Source: Lachnospiraceae bacterium (GTDB taxonomy: Bacteria > Bacillota > Clostridia > Lachnospirales > Lachnospiraceae). Taken from it: a stretch of DNA of 43,765 nucleotides. Positions 6,167-14,517 of the stretch are shown in pieces. Each line of letters opens with the position of its first letter. Position 1 is the first letter of the stretch. Location of the stretch: positions 1 through 43,765 of the forward strand of contig JAETON010000020.1 in the NCBI GenBank assembly GCA_021771695.1, given 5' to 3'. The position numbers and the translations under genes were made by a program. A model generated the notes under the pieces. The model was given only the letters and a program-made list of their open reading frames with translations. It did not search any database and was not told the origin of the DNA.

Positions 6167-8536
6167 GTGAGAGTGCAAACCGAGCGATACCATCCTGATT
6201 GCCAAACAGGATTAACGAATGAACAAATCGAAGCCAGAAAACAAGAAAATTTAATTAATTATGACACATCTGTGCCAACCAAAAAAATTAGCCAAATTTT
6301 ACGTGAAAATTTTATCACACTATTTAATATCCTAAACCTAATTTTAGGAATTCTTTTATTTTGCGTAGGTTCATACAAAAATATGACATTTTTACTGATT
6401 GTAATCGTAAATACAGCCATTAGTACATTTCAAGAAATTCATTCCAAACGAATTGTAGACAAATTATCCATTATGGCAAGTTCCAAAGTAACTGCTATCC
6501 GTAATGGTAAAAGGGAATCTATTTCAGTAAATGACATTGTATTAGACGATTTATTAATCTTTCAAACAGGAAATCAAATTCCCACTGATTGTATTTTACA
6601 AGAAGGAGAGATTGATGTAAATGAATCGTTTATTACCGGTGAGCCAAATATCATTACCAAAAAGCAAGGAGAAATGTTATTATCAGGAAGTTATCTAGTC
6701 AGTGGAGAAGGAATAGCTAAAGTAGAACACATTGGAGAAGAAAACTACACTGCTCAGATTTCCAGTGGAGCCAAATACGTCAAAAAAGTCAAATCAGAAA
6801 TCATGACATCATTAAACAAAATCATCAAGATCTTGACATTTGCTATCGTACCTATTGGCTTATTACTTTTCTGGAATCAATTACACTTAGTCGATAATAC
6901 TTTTCAAGATGCGGTGGTAAAAACCGTAGCCGCAATAATAGGAATGATCCCAGAAGGATTAGTTCTTTTAACTAGTACAGTATTAGCCGTTAGTGTTATT
7001 CGTCTTTCCCGTTCCAAAGTGTTAGTACAAGAATTGTATTGTATCGAAACATTAGCCAGAGTAGACACTTTATGTTTAGACAAAACAGGCACATTAACCG
7101 AAGGAAATATGGAAGTTAAACAAATTATCATAAAATCAGGAAAGATAGAGGAGTTAACGACTATTTTAGCCAATTTAGCTAAAGACTCAAAAGATTATAA
7201 TGCTACGATGGAAGCTATACGAGCAGAGCAATATCCACTTAATGAAAAATGGACATCAAAACAAGTCATTTCCTTTTCATCAGAAACAAAATGGTCTGGT
7301 ACAGTATATGAAGGAAAAGGATCCTATCTTATGGGGGCACCTGAATTTGTTCTACGCGATGACTTTCAACAAGTTCAAAAAGAGATTGAAGAGTATTCTC
7401 AAGATTATCGTGTTTTAGTTGTTGTTCATACACCAGAAGAAATACAAGAAAAACAATTACCAAGCCATACAACATTAGTTGGTTATGTTTTAATCGCTGA
7501 TAAAATCAGAAAAAATGCTCAGAACACATTGAATTATTTTCAAGAGCAAGGCGTAACGATAAAAATCATTTCAGGAGATAATCCCATCACAGTAGCAAAA
7601 ATAGGAAAACAAGTAGGACTGCAAAACTATGATCAGTACATTGATATGACAAACATTCATACACCAGAAGAATTAGAAGAAGCGGTAAATCGATATACGA
7701 TTTTTGGCCGAGTATCACCAACTCAGAAAAAAGAATTAATCTTAGCTATGCAAAAACAAGGAAAAACCGTTGCCATGACAGGAGACGGAGTAAATGATGT
7801 ATTAGCGTTAAAAGCAGCAGACTGTAGTGTAGCTATGGCAAATGGAAGTGATGCAGCTAAAAATGTATCCCAGCTCGTTTTACTCAATTCAGATTTCTCT
7901 GCTATGCCAAAAGTAGTAGCAGAAGGAAGAAGAACGATTAATAACATTCAGCGTTCGGCCTCACTATTTTTAGTAAAAACCATTTATTCCACCATAAATG
8001 CACTTCTATTCTTATTCATTGGAGAGGAATATCCATTTGAACCAGTGCAACTAAGCTTAATCAGCGTAGTCACCATAGGGATACCATCATTTATTTTAGC
8101 CTTAGAGCCAAATAAAGAACGAATCAAAGGTGACTTTTTACGAAATGTCATATCACGAGCCATACCAACAGCACTAACCGTAATAATTGGTATATTTGGG
8201 TTAACCATGCTTCGCAAATACGATATCATCAGTAGTGAAATTTACCCTAGTCTATGTGTTATTGCCACTGGACTATCTGCCATTTGCTTATTAGTAACAC
8301 TTGCCAAAGCGAGAAAAAGTGAAAATAGCAAACTACCATTTTCACCATTCCGATTGATCCTTGCCATCTTAATGATAGAATTGTTTATCTTTGGGCTAAC
8401 CAAGCTAAATTGGTGGTTTAACATTTGTCCTTTAGCACCGATACTAACTCCTATTGTTAGGGTAGCTGTAGTTACCATTATCAACTTTATTATTTTAAGT
8501 TTTGTTTTTAGAGTTAGTTTGAAAATAGAAAAATAA
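6167..8536 (+). CDS. P-type cation-translocating ATPase (CtpE/Exp7-like)
   Basis: Membrane pump that couples ATP hydrolysis to cation transport. All P-type signatures are present: TGEP (157-160, actuator), DKTGT with phosphorylated Asp305, and TGDGVND (538-544, Mg binding). The PEGL motif in M4 is typical of Ca/Na/K-type pumps, not of heavy-metal CPx pumps, and no N-terminal metal-binding domain is present. Helices lie at about 50-90, 220-275 and, at the C-terminal end, about 620-785. The 789-residue length fits the CtpE/Exp7 group of bacterial pumps, some of which import calcium; the ion here is not determinable. The start is GTG at 6167, supported by GGAAGGTG 7-8 nt upstream; a second GTG two codons on is an alternative. 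It is followed by gene debris in the same frame. Confidence 0.9.
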   Translation: MRVQTERYHPDCQTGLTNEQIEARKQENLINYDTSVPTKKISQILRENFITLFNILNLILGILLFCVGSYKNMTFLLIVIVNTAISTFQEIHSKRIVDKLSIMASSKVTAIRNGKRESISVNDIVLDDLLIFQTGNQIPTDCILQEGEIDVNESFITGEPNIITKKQGEMLLSGSYLVSGEGIAKVEHIGEENYTAQISSGAKYVKKVKSEIMTSLNKIIKILTFAIVPIGLLLFWNQLHLVDNTFQDAVVKTVAAIIGMIPEGLVLLTSTVLAVSVIRLSRSKVLVQELYCIETLARVDTLCLDKTGTLTEGNMEVKQIIIKSGKIEELTTILANLAKDSKDYNATMEAIRAEQYPLNEKWTSKQVISFSSETKWSGTVYEGKGSYLMGAPEFVLRDDFQQVQKEIEEYSQDYRVLVVVHTPEEIQEKQLPSHTTLVGYVLIADKIRKNAQNTLNYFQEQGVTIKIISGDNPITVAKIGKQVGLQNYDQYIDMTNIHTPEELEEAVNRYTIFGRVSPTQKKELILAMQKQGKTVAMTGDGVNDVLALKAADCSVAMANGSDAAKNVSQLVLLNSDFSAMPKVVAEGRRTINNIQRSASLFLVKTIYSTINALLFLFIGEEYPFEPVQLSLISVVTIGIPSFILALEPNKERIKGDFLRNVISRAIPTALTVIIGIFGLTMLRKYDIISSEIYPSLCVIATGLSAICLLVTLAKARKSENSKLPFSPFRLILAILMIELFIFGLTKLNWWFNICPLAPILTPIVRVAVVTIINFIILSFVFRVSLKIEK

Positions 8537-8734
8537 AGAAATAATGTATATCGAGATTTTGATGCAGGCAGATTATATACTGTAGAAGGAATAGAAGACG
8601 GTTATCAGCAACAAACGGATCGATTTAGACCGGGAACAAAGTATATTCGTTTTGCTATGATTATTAATTATGATCAGCCAGAAGAAACAACAACCATAGA
8701 CCTAAAAAATAGTATCTTTGCTGAAATAGAATAA
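8537..8734 (+). pseudogene. 3' remnant of an unidentified gene
   Basis: An open stretch of 65 codons begins immediately after the ATPase stop, in the same frame, and ends in TAA. It has no ATG/GTG start with a ribosome binding site near its beginning. The translation includes YRDFDAGRLYTVEG, RFRPGTKYIRFAMII and a final SIFAEIE, which looks like real soluble protein sequence, not noise. I do not recognise the family. Most likely it is the tail of a gene whose body was deleted next to the ATPase gene. Alternatively, the ATPase stop interrupts a longer C-terminus. Confidence 0.5.
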
Positions 8735-8765
8735 AATACTCAAAAATAGATAAGAGATATAAAAG

Positions 8766-8802
8766 TGTGGTGTGAACTAAAAATTAGTTCACACCACATT
8801 TT
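8766..8802 (+). terminator. Terminator after the ATPase/remnant
   Basis: Perfect 15-bp arms TGTGGTGTGAACTAA and TTAGTTCACACCACA surround an AAA loop and are followed by TTTT. Confidence 0.85.
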
Positions 8803-9194
8803 CCAGCTAGAATTTGGTATTAGTGTAGTTTTGTTTAATTTTATAAAAATGTACTTTACAAAAAAGGAAAAAGATGGTATAGTGAACATAATTTATTTCA
8901 GCACAAAAGTGCTATCCATTTAATTCATTAGTATTTCACTCTATTTTGTATCATTTTAGTATATTTTAGTCCAAAGTACCATCAAAATTATTGATTCATA
9001 GATGGCTGTTCCCAAATTCCCAAACAAAAAGAGAAAAAATTAGTAATAAGGAGGTTTGAAGTTTCAAAAGAGAAAAATGGTAGTTTATTTTGTGCAAATA
9101 AAAATACTAGATTTATATCAATCAAAAAACAAGTAAAAACAAGATAAGTAAAAAAAAGTCTAGAAAATAACAGAAAATACTAGATTTACGTTTC
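8803..9194 (+). pseudogene. Intergenic region with an orphan promoter and a possible Rpn-nuclease relic
   Basis: A good promoter (TTTACA 8855-8860, 17-nt spacer, TATAGT 8878-8883) is followed about 10 nt on by codons reading IIYFSTKVLS and then a stop. This resembles the segment TTFYSAKVLS of the intact Rpn-family gene just downstream. Nothing else in the stretch up to 9194 looks coding, although AAGGAGG occurs near 9050. It may be the remains of an older copy of the downstream gene. The match is short and could be chance. Confidence 0.35.
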
Positions 9195-9223
9195 TTGTGA
9201 ATTGGTTTTTTATTTGGTATAAT
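9195..9223 (+). promoter_or_regulatory. Promoter of the Rpn-family nuclease gene
   Basis: -35 TTGTGA (9195-9200), a 17-nt spacer and -10 TATAAT (9218-9223). The start codon is only 17 nt past the -10 box, so the leader is very short. Confidence 0.75.
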
Positions 9224-9239
9224 AGAAAGGAAGTTATAG

Positions 9240-10154
9240 ATGGCAAAACAAACACAAAAACCATTAAATCTAAAAAATGATATTGTCTTTAAAACATTTT
9301 TTTTACGAAAAGGGAACGAAGAATTTCTCATCGATTTTTTATCTGCTTTGCTAAAAATAGAAATCAAACGTATTTCCATTCGTGAAGAAGTAAATCTAGA
9401 ACAATTATCCATCGAAGAAAAAGGAGGAAGGCTAGATTTACAAGCAGAATTAAACGAAGGAATTATGGTGAGTATTGAACTACAAATATGCAATCATCAT
9501 GATATGGAAAATCGAACTACCTTTTATAGTGCAAAAGTGTTATCCAAGGAAACAGAAAGAGGATCAGATTACCGAGAGATAAAGCAAGTCTATATGATTA
9601 ATATTCTAGACTTTGAACTTTTAGGGTTTGAAGAATATGTATCAGAATCAGTCATTGTATTAGATAAACACAGAGATTACGAAGTGTTAAAAGGGCTAAA
9701 ATGGTATTTTATTGAATTACCAAAATTTCGAGAAAAGCATCCAGATATGAACGAAAAATTAAATCAATGGATCGCATTTATTGATGATTATGATAAGGGG
9801 TTGGTTAAAATGGCAGAAAAAAAGAATAAAACATTGGAAAAAGCAAGGTTACAGATGAATTATTTAACAGGAGATGCAGAAGTCAAGAGACTTGCCGAGT
9901 TACGTGAAAAATGGGAAATGGATTATCGAAGCGGAATGAACTATGCAAAAGAAGAGGGATTAAAAGAAGGAATAGAAAAAGGGATAGAAAAGGGAATAGA
10001 ACAAGGAATTAAACAAGGAAAAAAACAAGAACAAAAAGAAATGGTGCGTAAGATGTTAGCCCAAAATTTATCCATAGATATGATTATTGAAATTACAGGG
10101 CTTACTAAGGAAGAAATACAGGAGATAAAAGAATCTAAAGAATCATTTAGCTAA
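9240..10154 (+). CDS. Rpn family recombination-promoting nuclease / putative transposase
   Basis: Member of the Rpn/PDDEXK_2 family, PD-(D/E)XK-fold DNA endonucleases reported to promote RecA-independent recombination in E. coli; many copies behave like accessory, fast-evolving genes. The 304 residues begin with the typical LKNDIVFKTFF. The catalytic core GGRLDLQAEL (about 61-70) is followed by VSIELQ (about 77-82), where Asp and the Glu-x-Gln form the variant active site. RTTFYSAKVL follows. The C-terminus has a Gly-Ile/Leu-Lys-Glu-Gly heptad-like run (about 240-262: EGLKEGIEKGIEKGIEQG) followed by a small helical module ending in ITGLTKEEIQEI, common in this family. Start ATG with GGAAG upstream. 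It sits between a terminator and the rpoB promoter. Confidence 0.88.
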   Translation: MAKQTQKPLNLKNDIVFKTFFLRKGNEEFLIDFLSALLKIEIKRISIREEVNLEQLSIEEKGGRLDLQAELNEGIMVSIELQICNHHDMENRTTFYSAKVLSKETERGSDYREIKQVYMINILDFELLGFEEYVSESVIVLDKHRDYEVLKGLKWYFIELPKFREKHPDMNEKLNQWIAFIDDYDKGLVKMAEKKNKTLEKARLQMNYLTGDAEVKRLAELREKWEMDYRSGMNYAKEEGLKEGIEKGIEKGIEQGIKQGKKQEQKEMVRKMLAQNLSIDMIIEITGLTKEEIQEIKESKESFS

Positions 10155-10172
10155 AACAAAAAGCAAACCAAT

Positions 10173-10211
10173 AAATAAAACGCGAAGACGATATCAATTC
10201 GCGTTTTATTT
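10173..10211 (+). terminator. Terminator of the Rpn-family gene
   Basis: Perfect arms AAATAAAACGCGAA and TTCGCGTTTTATTT around an 11-nt loop. Confidence 0.8.
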
Positions 10212-10283
10212 GTATGCAGACTCACTCCTCAAACCCAATATCCAAAAAACTGAAAAATAATCCATCAAAAAACGCCAAAACCC

Positions 10284-10313
10284 TTGACTTCCCTAAGTAA
10301 AATATGGTATAAT
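10284..10313 (+). promoter_or_regulatory. rpoB promoter
   Basis: -35 TTGACT (10284-10289), an 18-nt spacer and -10 TATAAT (10308-10313). It sits more than 230 nt before the start codon and leaves a long leader. Confidence 0.85.
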
Positions 10314-10319
10314 AAACTC

Positions 10320-10554
10320 CGAATTTTACCAAGCTTGGACCAAAACTATTTATTCATTAATTCAAGCCAAATTCAGAACAATTTGTTTCCCAGCCTTCAA
10401 GAAAAGAGGAATCAACAATAGCCCTCCGTAAGCAAGTAGGCTTTTCGCAAAGCAGACGAAAACCTATCCTTATTGGAACTATTAGCGAGTAGGACTTTTC
10501 TTAAGGCTTCCCATACATTATTTCTGCTTCAAAATAAAATAAGGAGTGATTTTT
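10320..10554 (+). promoter_or_regulatory. Long untranslated leader of rpoB
   Basis: About 235 nt with no open frame lie between the promoter and the gene. The clearest structure is a hairpin at 10437-10466 with arms TAGGCTTTTCG and CGAAAACCTA (one bulge). A second CGAGTAGGACTTTTCTTAAGG repeats part of the arm further on, so alternative pairings are possible. The sequence does not look like the known L10 leader that controls rplJL-rpoBC operons. A regulatory role is inferred from length and structure only. Confidence 0.5.
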
Positions 10555-13500
10555 TTGAAGATTCGTGACATTCACTACGAAAAAGCATCAAGAAAAGATT
10601 TTGCAAAAGTTGGCGATTTTATCGAAATGCCCAACTTAATTCAAGTACAAAAAGATTCATACGAATGGTTTATCCATGAAGGGTTAGGAGAAGTATTAAA
10701 AGACATCTCACCAATCGAAGACTATTCAGGAAACTTAGTACTAGAATTTTTTGACTACTATATGGAAGAAAAAACAAAATATACCCTAGAAGAAGCAAAA
10801 GAAAGAGATGCCACCTATTCCACCAGATTACACGTCAAAGTACGCTTAATCAACCGTGAAACAGGAGAAATCAAAGAACAAGAAATCTATTTAGGCGACT
10901 TTCCACTCATGACAGACAGTGGAACATTTGTTATCAATGGAGCAGAAAGAGTCGTAGTCAGCCAATTAGTACGTTCACCAGGATGCTACTACGATGAAAT
11001 ATTCGACACCAAAACCGGAAAGAAAACCTATACCTCAACCGTAATGCCACTTAGAGGAGCTTGGCTAGAATACGAAACAGACGGAAACGACATTTTCTAT
11101 GTTCGTGTAGACAGAACCAGAAAAGTACCAGTAACCACATTACTACGAGCTATTGGTGTTATTTCTGATGACCAAATCAGAGAACTATTTGGAGAAGAAG
11201 ACTTACTAACAGCAACCATCAGCAAAGATCCAATCAAAAGCCAAGAAGATGCCTTAATTGAAATCTATAAAAAATTAAGACCAGGAGAACTACCAACCGT
11301 TGATGCCGCAAGAAACTTATTCAACGGATTATTCTATGACAATCGTCGTTATGACCTAGCCAAAGTAGGACGTTATAAATTTAATCAAAAACTAGGACTA
11401 GCGGGAAGAATCAAAGGGAAAGTAGCAGCAAACGACATCTTAGACACCGAAACAGGAGAAGTATTTGTCCAAGCAGGAGAAATCATCTCACCAGAGGTAG
11501 CAAAATCGATTCAAGATTCAGGAATCAATATTGTTGACATTTTAGTCGGAGAAAGAAAAGTCAGAATCATTGGTAATGGAACAGTAGACATTCATCAAGT
11601 ATTACCAGCAGTAGACTTAAGCTCATTATCCATTAAAGAAAATGTTAACTATGAAGTCTTAAAATCCATCATCGAACACACTGAGGAAAAAGATTTAGTC
11701 AAAGTAATCGCTGAACGTGAAGAAGAATTAATCCCAAAACACATTACCACAGAAGACATGATTGCTTCTGTTAACTACCTACTAAATCTATCCCATGGAC
11801 TAGGAAAACCAGATGACATCGACCACTTAGCTAATCGTAGAATTCGTTGCGTAGGAGAACTTCTACAAAACCAATTCAGAATTGGACTAACCCGTCTAGA
11901 AAGAGTAGTTCGCGAAAGAATGACCATTCAAGACTTAGACGTAGTTACTCCACAAACCTTAATCAATACCAAACCAATCACATCAGCCATTCGTGAATTC
12001 TTTGGAAGTTCTCAACTTTCTCAATTCATGGATCAGACCAACCCACTATCAGAATTAACTCATAAAAGAAGAATATCAGCCTTAGGACCTGGAGGATTAA
12101 CCAGAGAAAGAGCAGGGTTCGAAGTACGTGACGTACACTATACCCACTATGGTAGATTATGCCCAATCGAATCACCAGAAGGGCCAAACATTGGACTAAT
12201 CTCAGCTTTATCATCATTCTCCAAAATCAACGAATATGGATTTATCGAAACACCATATCGTAAAATCGATCCAAAAACACATCGTGCAACTGATTTAGTA
12301 GAATACATGAGCGCAGATGTAGAAGACAATTACATCATCGCCCAAGCATCAGAACCAATGAACGATAAAGGCGAATTCATCAATGATCGTATCCGTGTAC
12401 GTTATCGTAATGACATCATCGAAGTGGAAAAAGACCAAGTACAATACGTTGACGTTTCCCCAAAACAATTAGTATCTGTTGCTGCAGCCATGATTCCATT
12501 CTTAGAGCATGATGACGCAAAACGTTCATTAATGGGAGCCAACATGCAACGTCAAGCCGTTCCTTTAATGATTACCGAATCACCAATCGTAGGAACAGGA
12601 ATCGAATACCGTGCAGCGAAAGACTCAGGCATATTAGTCTTAGCAGAAGACGATGGAGTGATCCAAAAAGTAACTGGTGACGCTATTACCGTAAAATACA
12701 AAAACGGAAAAACCGTTGTCCATAAACTACGTAAATTTAAAAGAACCAATGGTGGTACCTGTATCAATCAAAAACCAATTGTCGTAAAAGGCGAAAAAGT
12801 AAAAAAAGGTGATGCTATCGCCGATGGACCATCTACCCAAAACGGAGAAATGTCACTTGGTAAAAACGTATTAGTTGCTTTCTCAACTTGGGAAGGATAT
12901 AACTACGAGGATGCTATTTTAATCAACGAACGTTTAGTCAAAGAAGACGTATTCACTTCTATCCATATTGAAGAATACGACTGCGAATGTCGTGACACCA
13001 AATTAGGACCAGAAGAAATCACAAGAGACATCCCAAATGTTGGTGATGATTCCTTAAAAGACTTAGACGAAAACGGAATTATCCGTATTGGAGCAGAAGT
13101 ACGACCAGGAGACATCTTAGTAGGAAAAGTAACCCCAAAAGGAGAAACTGAGCTAACAGCCGAAGAACGTTTACTACGTGCCATTTTTGGTGAAAAAGCA
13201 AGAGAAGTAAGAGATACCTCACTTCGTGTACCACATGGAGAAGCAGGAACTATCGTAGATGTCAAAATCTTCACCAGAGACAACTCTGACGAATTAGGAC
13301 CTGGTGTAAACCAAATCATTCGTTGTTACATTGCGACAAAACGTAAAATCTCAGTCGGAGATAAAATGGCTGGACGTCATGGTAACAAAGGTGTTATTTC
13401 AAGAGTATTACCAGAAGAAGATATGCCATTTATGCCAGACGGAACACCAATCGACATCTTATTAAATCCATTAGGACTACCATCTCGTATGAACTTAGGG

Positions 13501-14328
13501 CAAATCCTAGAAGTTCACTTAGGAGGAGCAGCCAAAGCATTAGGATGGAAAGTATCTACCCCAGTATTTGATGGAGCAACCCAAGAAGACGTAGAAGAAT
13601 TATTAATGCAAGCCGGAATGAGCGAAGACGGAAAATCCATTTTATATGACGGAAGAACAGGAGACCCATTTGACAAACCAATTACCGTTGGTGTCATGTA
13701 TATGCTTAAACTTCACCACTTAGTAGACGACAAAATCCATGCTCGTTCAACTGGACCATACTCATTAGTTACCCAACAACCTTTAGGAGGAAAAGCCCAA
13801 TTTGGTGGACAACGTTTTGGAGAAATGGAAGTATGGGCATTAGAAGCATATGGAGCAGCATACACCTTACAAGAAATGCTAACCGTAAAATCAGACGACG
13901 TAGTCGGACGTGTAAAAACCTATGAAGCCATTGTCAAAGGAGAAAACATCCCTGAACCAGGAGTACCAGAAAGTTTCAAAGTACTTGTCAAAGAGCTACA
14001 ATCCTTAGGATTAGATGTACGTCTATACTCGGAGAATAATGAAGAACTAGAACTAAAAGAAAATATTGAAGACGGAATCGAATACGATCCAGAAAAAGAC
14101 AAACACCTATTAAACGAAGAAGCCATCCTAGAAGACGAAGATCTAAAAGATGGATACACCGAAGGACTAGAAGACGAACTACTATTAGAAGACGATGAAA
14201 CTATGTTAGAAGACGACGACGAAAGTGATGAACTATTCGAAGCATTAGACGACGAAGGGGAAGAAGACATCTTTGATTCAGATTTAGCTAATGATAATTT
14301 AGATAATGATGAAGATATTATTGAGTAA
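10555..14328 (+). CDS. rpoB: DNA-directed RNA polymerase subunit beta
   Basis: Catalytic core subunit of RNA polymerase. The protein is collinear with bacterial RpoB throughout. The rifampicin pocket (about 486-510) reads [15 protein letters not shown] then [13 protein letters not shown], with the residues equivalent to E. coli Q513, D516, H526 and S531 unchanged, predicting rifampicin sensitivity. Later motifs include [18 protein letters not shown] and [24 protein letters not shown]. The preferred start is the TTG at 10555, because the in-frame GTG at 10546 lies inside the AAGGAGTGA ribosome binding site; that gives 1257 residues. The last roughly 90 residues form a strongly acidic Asp/Glu tail. 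The gene stands apart from rplKAJL, with its own promoter, and is followed after 189 nt by rpoC. Confidence 0.97.
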   Translation: MKIRDIHYEKASRKDFAKVGDFIEMPNLIQVQKDSYEWFIHEGLGEVLKDISPIEDYSGNLVLEFFDYYMEEKTKYTLEEAKERDATYSTRLHVKVRLINRETGEIKEQEIYLGDFPLMTDSGTFVINGAERVVVSQLVRSPGCYYDEIFDTKTGKKTYTSTVMPLRGAWLEYETDGNDIFYVRVDRTRKVPVTTLLRAIGVISDDQIRELFGEEDLLTATISKDPIKSQEDALIEIYKKLRPGELPTVDAARNLFNGLFYDNRRYDLAKVGRYKFNQKLGLAGRIKGKVAANDILDTETGEVFVQAGEIISPEVAKSIQDSGINIVDILVGERKVRIIGNGTVDIHQVLPAVDLSSLSIKENVNYEVLKSIIEHTEEKDLVKVIAEREEELIPKHITTEDMIASVNYLLNLSHGLGKPDDIDHLANRRIRCVGELLQNQFRIGLTRLERVVRERMTIQDLDVVTPQTLINTKPITSAIREFFGSSQLSQFMDQTNPLSELTHKRRISALGPGGLTRERAGFEVRDVHYTHYGRLCPIESPEGPNIGLISALSSFSKINEYGFIETPYRKIDPKTHRATDLVEYMSADVEDNYIIAQASEPMNDKGEFINDRIRVRYRNDIIEVEKDQVQYVDVSPKQLVSVAAAMIPFLEHDDAKRSLMGANMQRQAVPLMITESPIVGTGIEYRAAKDSGILVLAEDDGVIQKVTGDAITVKYKNGKTVVHKLRKFKRTNGGTCINQKPIVVKGEKVKKGDAIADGPSTQNGEMSLGKNVLVAFSTWEGYNYEDAILINERLVKEDVFTSIHIEEYDCECRDTKLGPEEITRDIPNVGDDSLKDLDENGIIRIGAEVRPGDILVGKVTPKGETELTAEERLLRAIFGEKAREVRDTSLRVPHGEAGTIVDVKIFTRDNSDELGPGVNQIIRCYIATKRKISVGDKMAGRHGNKGVISRVLPEEDMPFMPDGTPIDILLNPLGLPSRMNLGQILEVHLGGAAKALGWKVSTPVFDGATQEDVEELLMQAGMSEDGKSILYDGRTGDPFDKPITVGVMYMLKLHHLVDDKIHARSTGPYSLVTQQPLGGKAQFGGQRFGEMEVWALEAYGAAYTLQEMLTVKSDDVVGRVKTYEAIVKGENIPEPGVPESFKVLVKELQSLGLDVRLYSENNEELELKENIEDGIEYDPEKDKHLLNEEAILEDEDLKDGYTEGLEDELLLEDDETMLEDDDESDELFEALDDEGEEDIFDSDLANDNLDNDEDIIE

Positions 14329-14385
14329 AGCATTTTTATTAGATCAAATTCATAGAGAATCCAAATAAAATTAATTAAATAACAA

Positions 14386-14517
14386 ATTCCAAAAAGAAAA
14401 AAGGCGACCCCAAGGAATTGCACCAGCAGTGGCTAGCCTTGACCTCTGTTTTGGGATGCGCTAACAGGGTAAGTCTTTTAGCGCACAAGTGCCAAAAAAA
14501 TCGTAGGGGGAAAAAAC
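14386..14517 (+). promoter_or_regulatory. Structured rpoB-rpoC intergenic element
   Basis: The 189-nt gap before rpoC is unusually GC-rich for this genome and contains two stems. One is CAAGG (14411-14415) with CCTTG (14437-14441) enclosing CAC/GTG, framed by CCCAA and TTGGG. The other is a perfect 8-bp stem TGCGCTAA (14457-14464) with TTAGCGCA (14478-14485). No T-run follows, so it is not a standard terminator. It ends just before the AGGGGG ribosome binding site. Candidate processing site or cis-acting RNA; the class is not recognised. Confidence 0.5.

Noticed and set aside
13920-14423. 167-codon serine-rich frame on the minus strand
   Set aside because: It is the reverse of the acidic rpoB tail; GAC/GAA codons read backwards give serine and similar residues. 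No start signals.
14386-14517. Possible tRNA or known riboswitch in the rpoB-rpoC gap
   Set aside because: The stems do not give a cloverleaf, and no conserved core of a known riboswitch class is recognised.
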